A stretch of 64,000 nt of DNA from Crotophaga sulcirostris (taxonomy: Eukaryota; Chordata; Aves; Cuculiformes; Crotophagidae). The notes beneath the pieces were generated by a model. That model had not been told where the DNA came from. It saw only the letters and a list, made by a program, of their open reading frames with translations, and searched no databases. The position numbers and the translations under genes are program-made. Within the stretch, counting starts at the first letter, position 1. Each line of letters begins with the position of its first letter. This document shows positions 56,668 through 64,000 of this stretch, piece by piece. The DNA lies in NCBI GenBank assembly GCA_013397455.1, contig VYZB01000125.1:1041800-1105799 (forward strand), in the 5' to 3' direction.

Positions 56668-59600
56668 TAAGGAAGCTTTGTTGAAGACAGATTGAAAAAA
56701 TAGATTGATTTTTTGCAAGTTGTAGAGAAAATTGAGAAGCAGCATCTGCCTTACAGTACAAAAGAAGTAGATGGAAGGAGTCAAAAAATACATTCTTTTT
56801 TCTTCCTTTTTCTGGCTGTCTATCCAACAGGACAATTAGTGTTTTCCATGGGACCCAGAAGTACTTTTGTTTGAGTACAGGGTGACTTGGGGGTTTTTTT
56901 GTTAGCTTTTTTAAATGGAAAATATTTCCACAACTTGTGCCTTGTCACCCATCTGCAAATTGCAGACTGGCCATCTACTCTGTCAAAGCACTGTCTGCTC
57001 ACGGTCGTATACTAACCACGTGCACTTGAATTTAACTTTTGAAGGAAATGCACCCATAGGAAAGTAATAGCACGGAGTGAAATGTTTTCATTTTAGGTAA
57101 CACAAAGTTGTTATCAGATTTTTTTTTCTCACGGGTGTTACTTAAGAAGTTGGGGTTGAATAAATTTTTGTAGCCTTAACTCAGTAACATAGAAAACACA
57201 CTGTCTGCATTTGTGGCTGAGGTTCATGACCTTTAGTAGTGTCTTGTTTGACCTCTGTGATTTTCAAGTAGCTGACAGATTCACTCCTCTCTTCCTTTTG
57301 TAAGGTACTGCTCACCATTTGAAAGATCACGTTTCCCCAGAATTTCTGGTTTTGATCACATGCAGATTCAAGGAATTATTTTTATTTACAGAGATGCCAA
57401 AGTAACAACTGAGTTGTGCACTCCTCAACACAACCATCTTAATGATGCAGGGTGATACAGTTCTTTGAACTTGAAGTATTTGTTTTTGAAGCAAATGATG
57501 GGAGAGACACATGTTCTAGGAGTTATTCAGACCTGAGTAGGTACTACCAGGTGATCTATAGGGACAACAGCAGCGTTGCCAGTTTAATGATCCTTGTTCT
57601 GAATTAAGGTATTAGATTGAGGGTATTTGTCTAGAAAAGTATTTCTAAAACTCAAATGTAGAGAGTCTACCCTCAAACAGCCAGGTCCCTGGTGAGCCTG
57701 TGTTTGTGGCATGAGTGTCTGTAGTGCACAGGGTTGGAACACTTGCTCAGCACTTAAAATGCAGTGGATAAGTTTTGGCCTGACTATTATCTCCTGTGAT
57801 ACAGCTGGTAAAGCCAATAACGCTGTCTGATGTCCGCCTTGTCCTTGCCTCCCTTTGCCTTTCCCTCTCTCTCCTTTTAATTTTTCATGGCAGCAGTTGA
57901 AATGTGTTGTGTTGAATAATTGCCTTGAATTTTGATCAAAGGAAATTAGTTCATAGGAGGATGTGTTTTACTTTGATTGAAAATGGATGGAAACTTTCCA
58001 TATTTCATATCATCTGCTTTTGGTTTCAATTCATGGATGGGAGTAGGAGTGTTGTGCTTAGAAACGGTGGAGTTACCACTGGGAATACACTGCTGTTAAA
58101 TTTGGCATTTGGAATCTCCCCCAAAGGCTGGAATTTGACTAAAAATTTCTAAACGATCTTTAGGATAATTTTTAAAAGTGTCTTACCACCCTTATTGTTT
58201 ATGCCATTACTTTATTACAATTGCTCACAGCCTTTGCTTTCTGATATGAACATAAAAATGGTGTTCTGCCTTCCCTCAGCATAGCTTCAGCAGAAACATT
58301 TGTTTTTGCTGGCTACCTTACCCTATTGAACTGAAATTTCACATTATAGCTCGATATTGTACCAAATGACAAACCCTGACATCTTCCTTTCCTCTTCTGC
58401 AAACTGAAGTAAATTGTGCATCAGAAAAAGCATTAGCTTTGAGTTATACTGCTAGTATGAGAGTCTTAATGTCCCACTGATGTAATAATATTATGAATGA
58501 TCATAATCATTATTTCAAAACTTGATTGGTAATTTGTAATGCAGCAAGGTACTAGGCTACAGGCCATCAGTTTCTGACAGCAATAGTGCTCGTGGGGACT
58601 GGTTTGAGGTGTGGGAGGCTTGTGCTCCAATTTGAGATGCTTACACGTAGTAGTGAGCAGCTCAGTGCTCATGGCCACAGCCTGCGATCAAGAAGAAAAG
58701 CTTCTTCAAGAAGGCACCCTGTGGGTGACTTATCTTCTCATAGCACAACTTTCTGAAATATTTCTATATGCAGAATTTCTACAGTAGTGTAATTTTTATT
58801 TATTTAAGCACGAACATATTTCCCTGACCGGGATGGATAAGATTTAGAATGAGAAAATGAAAATGCATTTAACCCACTCCGCCTTATTTCTTGATAAGAT
58901 TAAATACAACACATCACTGTAATTGATAATGCTATTTCTAGCGATTGACTTATGTCTGTCCTTGCGAAATAGAATAGTACTGTAGTTCATAGCTGTAGTT
59001 CTGCAAAGGGAACCATGCTGACTGCTCTGCTCACACCAATTTACGTGCAGAGATGAGGTCTGGGTTTTGATTGTGGGCTCAGCTGAAGGTATTTCACTGT
59101 ACAAAACCACATTGTACTATTGCCCGTGCCATGAGATTTAGAGAGTTAGAATTAACAGATGATAAAACAAGTTTTTTGTGTATATATTCTCAAGAACCAG
59201 GTTGTTCCTAAGTTTCAAAATGATAATTGAAATCACATATACAGTGCTAAATATTTAATAACGTTGCACAGTACCATCTCCACGGAGGCAGCCTAAGTGT
59301 GCCTGCAGGTTGCTCTGCTAAGAGCAGCCATCAGTGTGGTAGCCCTGTGGGTGCTCCCGGTTCCCACAGTAACATCTCCACCTGTGAGTGTGGAATATTT
59401 CCTACTCCATCAGAAGCACCTGTGCTCACCTGCAGCAGAAAGAAGGGTGCACCAAAGATAAATGCAAGTACTTTGAATACACAGAGCCATCGAAGAATGC
59501 CTGCATTTCTAATGACCTACCTCCTTGGCGGGTAACACTACCTGAAAAGGAAATTGCAACACTTGACTGTTTTCAGTTATTAAACATAGTTTTTAATTCA

Positions 59601-60330
59601 GATAGCTTTACACTCAAGGAGGCTTAATGAAGTGATATAAGGGTGATGTCACCTTGGATGTCATTTATCGGAATGTAGATTACTCGGAGAGCTTTTGTAA
59701 TTATCTGCAAGTGTAATCAGTCTGAAGGTACAGCCTAGATGATGGCTCAGACAATGACTTACTCTAAAGAAAATGCTGGGAGAAAGCTCCCTGCAAAATG
59801 AAGTGACAGAAATTCAGCAAAATAATTCATAAGAGGGACAGTTGTGTTTAGAATTTAAATTGGAACAAGAGAAAATACCTCAAAGGAACTCAGATCCACC
59901 CTCCCAGGCAGTGCATAGGCAGGAGCAGTCTCAGGACTGAATCCTGAGGAGCATCTCATGCAGCCTTTTTGTGAGCAAATTCATGTGCCACGGTACACAG
60001 GAAGTGAACTCCTAAACCCATCCATCCTGGTGCATCTCCTAGCCCTGGCTTTTGTTGGGTCCCTATGGAAGGCCAGAGAAAGAGGAGTGGACATGGTGAT
60101 GGGGTGATACTGTGAGGGGGCTTGCCTCATCAGCAGGATTTCACTAGGGAAAGATTTGGTGGCTCAGAGACACCAATTCCCTTTTAAAATGTAAGGAGCA
60201 TCAGTCAGGAAAGGGATTTTCTAAGGATTAAGTTTATTTCATCTGAAAATGTTACAAGGTAGGATTAAAAGTCGGTGAAGGACAAAGGTGTCTTGGGTAA
60301 AAATAATAATTAAAAAAGGCAGTAATTTGA

Positions 60331-60360
60331 GTGTGTGCATATACACATATACACACATGC
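60331..60360. repeat. 30-bp perfect purine-pyrimidine alternation (GT/CA/TA mix)
   Basis: Every step alternates purine and pyrimidine over 30 bases, mixing GT, AT and AC dinucleotides. Tracts rich in GT/AC of this kind can adopt Z-DNA under supercoiling. It is probably a decayed compound microsatellite. Confidence 0.75.
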
Positions 60361-60902
60361 TTTCTTCTAAAGCTGGGTAGAGAATACCTCGTGCTCTGAT
60401 GAGGATCAGAGACTTGATACCAGATTGGTGAACGTCTTGCCTTGCATCTCAGTGTGCTTTGGATATAACTGTTGTTCAGGGAGGAAAGGAAAGGTCAGAT
60501 TTCCATTTAGTAAGGGAGAAGTCTAAAGTAGCAAAGGAATAGTTGTAAAATAAACATCTAGGTTAATAAAGTCGTGCTGTGTGTGCCACAGTTCTTTCAG
60601 AGTTTCCTATAACTGCTTTTTGTGTGACAGGATTTACCCTTTGATGGGGAAGATGCAACCAAGTGCTGAGAGCCACACTTGGTCTTGGTTGTCTCAAAAT
60701 ATATTGTTCTGAGAAGCACATCGTGTAGACAAAAATGCTGGAAGCTCAAGTCTGGATTCCAAGGATTTGGCATGCTACCCCAAATTTGACATTGCACTGA
60801 TTCATGACCATGGAAAAGGTGGAGTAGGGGAAGACAGTCCCGATAATCTGGGCATACTATTTAATTCTCTGTGGTTTGTTTTAAAATGATACCAGTAGTT
60901 GG

Positions 60903-60924
60903 GATGATATGATGATGATGATGA
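60903..60924. repeat. Short (GAT)n microsatellite
   Basis: About six GAT units with one interruption. It is simple sequence in the intron. Confidence 0.75.
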
Positions 60925-60992
60925 AGCTAATGACTGCTGGTGAAAAAAAGGCAGGATATTGTTAAGATGGTTTGTACTATGAAGCCATATGT

Positions 60993-61140
60993 TAGGGAAA
61001 GAAAAATAATGAGAAACAAAAGATGTAACAAATAGCAGAGCCTGAGGATGTCAGAATATTACTTATAATTTGACTACAAAAAGTTATCTAGTGTATTAAT
61101 AGATTAGCAAAGTGCAATTTACTAGGGAAAGAAAAATAAT
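60993..61140. repeat. Pair of 18-bp direct repeats 130 bp apart
   Basis: TAGGGAAAGAAAAATAAT occurs exactly at 60993-61010 and 61123-61140. The sequences beside the two copies do not match, so this is not a simple 130-bp duplication. Purine-rich composition makes a chance match less surprising. Confidence 0.6.
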
Positions 61141-62028
61141 TTTCAAAATGCTATCAAAATTTCTTATCTCAGGAAAATACAAATTGTCTGAGATATTTCA
61201 AGCAACTTAAGGACAGATGACCAATATCTAAAGCATTTTTTTAAACAAATACCAGGAGCCACGGTGTGTATGTGATTCGCTTTTTATGACTACAGCTTTA
61301 TGATATTCCTTAGGATGAATAACTGTTGAACTTGAGGGTGTCAGAAGACCTTAACTGTTCACAGTGCCATATAAATCATGTCAGAAAGAAGGACTAAATT
61401 TAGACTGTTTCCCACTGATGGTCTTGGGGGCTATGAGTGTAGCAGGTGCTCCTTCTCCAGCACTACTCAAGGTCTGGGATGGCAGGTTTATGCAAATTAT
61501 GCAAGGGCAAAACCAAAGCTCCATCAGAAAGCTGTCTAGTGTTCGCAGGCAGCAGCAGGGCTGCACCATCAGCCGCTCTCAGCTCTTCTCAGCACCCTCT
61601 TCCTATTCATGATAAGGCTTGTTGATATCACTGTATCTGGATTCTACTGCAAATATCAAGTGTTCCTCAGAAAAATGAGATTTAGGAGGGTCCAAACCAT
61701 ACACAGCACATTTTTATTTTGTCCAGGAATCTGCAGCTTGAAAAACCTCCTATCTTGTTGCGGGTGTGCTCAACATGAGCCTATCTTGAAAATTCTTTCC
61801 AAAGCTACAAAAGAGTGCAGTGGTGCTGTCAGCCCTTTTTAGTTATCAGTCAGTTTTCTGTGCATCAAGATGAATTTTTTTCAGCAGCTGTGCTTCATAA
61901 AGTTGGGGAAACCTTATTATCTCTGTGCATAATGCAAAGACAAGTTGACAGACTTGTAAGCTCTCTGGTTGGACAGCTAGGACTGCGGAGGTCCAGGCTT
62001 TGTTACTGTCTGTCTTACTATTATTTTT

Positions 62029-62140
62029 AGAAAAAAAAAAAGGTGGGTTTATTTTTAAAAAACAAGGTGTTGTTTGTTTGTGTTTTTTTAAAATGGGTTT
62101 TTGTTTGGTTGTGGGTTTTGTTTTTCAGATTTTAGGGGTT
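62029..62140. repeat. A-run followed by T/G-rich low-complexity tract
   Basis: An A11 run is followed by stretches of GTTT, GGTT and T. The hydrophobic Phe/Val/Gly-rich frame on the + strand here is a translation of this simple sequence. Confidence 0.8.
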
Positions 62141-64000
62141 TTTTTCTGCAAATCTCGGCCAATGATATTAGATCTTTTTAACTGACCAAATCATTTTGTT
62201 AATGCCCACTGTCATCATCTATAAGGAGTCCTGTCTAAGCAGCAGTCCCAAGCTGTAACCTAACCCTGAGCAGTGGTTAGTCAAGGTGTTGACATACAGA
62301 AATATTCAATATAAGGCTGGTTGTCATGAAGCCTGTGTACAAATTGTAAAATTATTTGCTTTGGGTCAAATACTCGGCTCAGATAGCCTTTCTCTGCTGC
62401 CTTTGGACACAGCAGGATTTACATGCCTTGATTCAGGGTGGATTTTTGCCCAGGGTTTTGTGGTATGTGATTGATGACACAGGCACAAGCGAAAAAGCTT
62501 TTGGTTAGCTCTTGTTACAGAGATTGCTCTGTGCATTTTCTCCTCCAGGCTCGGAGTTGTGTGTGAAGTTATATAATATTTCAGTGCAGAAAAAAGGGTA
62601 AAGACTAAAATTTATCTTCTTCTGCTTGCCCTCCAAGCTACGAGTAAGGTGAAAGGGCAGAGGAGGATGGGAAATTTATATTCTCAATTGCATCCTGTGC
62701 TCTGATGCAGGTAAAATAAGTGGTCTAGGTAGATGTTTTCCTCCTTTGCTGATACAACCTGCCTCTTCCTTCCTTCTTTCTCAAGACGCCGATATAATGT
62801 TTCCTTGCTAGTGAGTGGCTCGTCATATCTCCATTGACAACATCTGCTTTTTCTTTTTTTTTTTCTTTTATAGTTTTTGTCTTCCAAGTTGTCTGTGATC
62901 TTTGTTATAGTCTCCCTCTCAAATTGCAGGGATGGAGAGGGATGGACAGAATCCAAGACATGTCCCATGAGTGAAACAACATGCTCGCAATAAACTGCTT
63001 TTTACCAAGTCCAGTTCATCTTTGGGCGACTCCTCTAACTTCTCTGTGCCAATACAGCTATAACCATAGCTCACACTAAGACTTACATGACGATGCATTG
63101 TTAGCCAATGCTTGACTTAAATTTGTAACCTAGGATTTCAGTTCTCTGTTCTTTTACCAGATTGCATTGCATATTATTTTGTATATTTGTATATATGCAA
63201 TTTTCAGACTGTCTAACCATACTAATCTTAACGGCCATGAAAAAGATAATCTTTTTTTCTGGAAAGTTTGTGCACAAGTTTAGGAGCAAACAATGTTATA
63301 CATTAGCTTGTAAGTTGACTGACTATGTGCAACTCTGTCTAAACAAAGTATTTTCCATATAATATCAAATTGTCCAAGTATACGTTATAGCGTAAAGACT
63401 TCTATGCTTTCATTTCAAATAGTTAATCTCATTTAGTGTCATAGTACTTCAAAATATATATACGTGAAATTCCTAAAAGAACTCTGCAATGATTGGTTCA
63501 AGCAACATTAAACCAACCTTGAAGAGTTTATTCTTAAGGTAAATCAGTTTTATCAATTTCTAAACTCTATTGTCTTTCAGAAATACATTTCTTAGAATCG
63601 CTTATACTTCTGGATTACCAAGGTGATTTGCCAACAAAGCCCCATGATTCAAATGATTGTCATCTTGCTATTTACAAACATATTCCTCTATTTACAAACT
63701 GCATTTTTATCCAGGCACTCAAATATAAGGGTAGCTCCAGTTTAGGCCTTCTAATCTTTAAAAAGTGTTTCTTCTGTACATTTGCTTGATCACTGGCTTC
63801 ACTGGCAATTATTGCTACAGGAAACTTTCTTCATTTGCATGTTAGCAATATAAAGCTGTAAAGTGTCTGTGATTCACATCAGTGTTGGCTAGCCTGGTGC
63901 TGATTTTTTTTTATGACTGTTAGAACTTCAGCACTGGAATATAAGTGAGATCTATTGTATATGTTTTAATAGGAATGCTGAATGCACAGGAAACACCTCA

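Noticed and set aside
59436..59531. Cryptic exon with a CAGCAG acceptor and GGGTAAC donor downstream of exon C
   Set aside because: Entered in the GRM7 phase it reaches a TAA within about nine codons, and its other frame matches nothing I know. It would at best be a non-productive pseudo-exon.

Overview
The window is vertebrate nuclear DNA, most likely from a bird. It is AT-rich and non-coding almost throughout, has no bacterial-style gene packing, and carries a recognisable 3' end of an avian-type CR1 LINE near 34.07-34.14 kb. Two runs of N (8463-8577 and 50596-50672) show it comes from a draft assembly.

The only gene I can support is a part of GRM7 on the + strand, encoding metabotropic glutamate receptor 7 (a group III, Gi/o-coupled class C GPCR). 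Three consecutive internal exons are visible: 28131-28272 (142 nt), 29146-29300 (155 nt) and 56456-56596 (141 nt). All have consensus AG/GT borders and compatible phases. Joined, they give 146 codons without a stop. They encode the second half of the extracellular Venus-flytrap glutamate-binding domain, including the GSDTWGSK ligand-contact motif and the Cys pair of its C-terminal part. The start of the gene, the upstream ligand-binding exons, the cysteine-rich domain, the seven membrane helices and the C-terminal tail all lie outside the window.

Layout: 1-28130 is the end of a long upstream intron (at least 28 kb) with one assembly gap and a 20-bp minisatellite at 20.02-20.12 kb. Next come exon A, a short 873-nt intron and exon B, followed by a 27,155-nt intron (29301-56455) holding the CR1 fragment, homopolymer runs, G-rich runs, a perfect CRE palindrome and the second gap. 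Exon C follows, then at least 7.4 kb of the next intron.

I did not find an undescribed multi-gene system. All other open frames look like chance frames in intronic DNA: they are at most about 150 codons and have no recognisable domain. The observations most worth checking are a juxtaposed splice acceptor/donor (candidate recursive splice site or alternative donor) 219 nt after exon B, a read-through stop plus AATAAA just downstream of exon B that could give a truncated soluble receptor fragment, and uneven divergence of the three exons from my recollection of mammalian GRM7.
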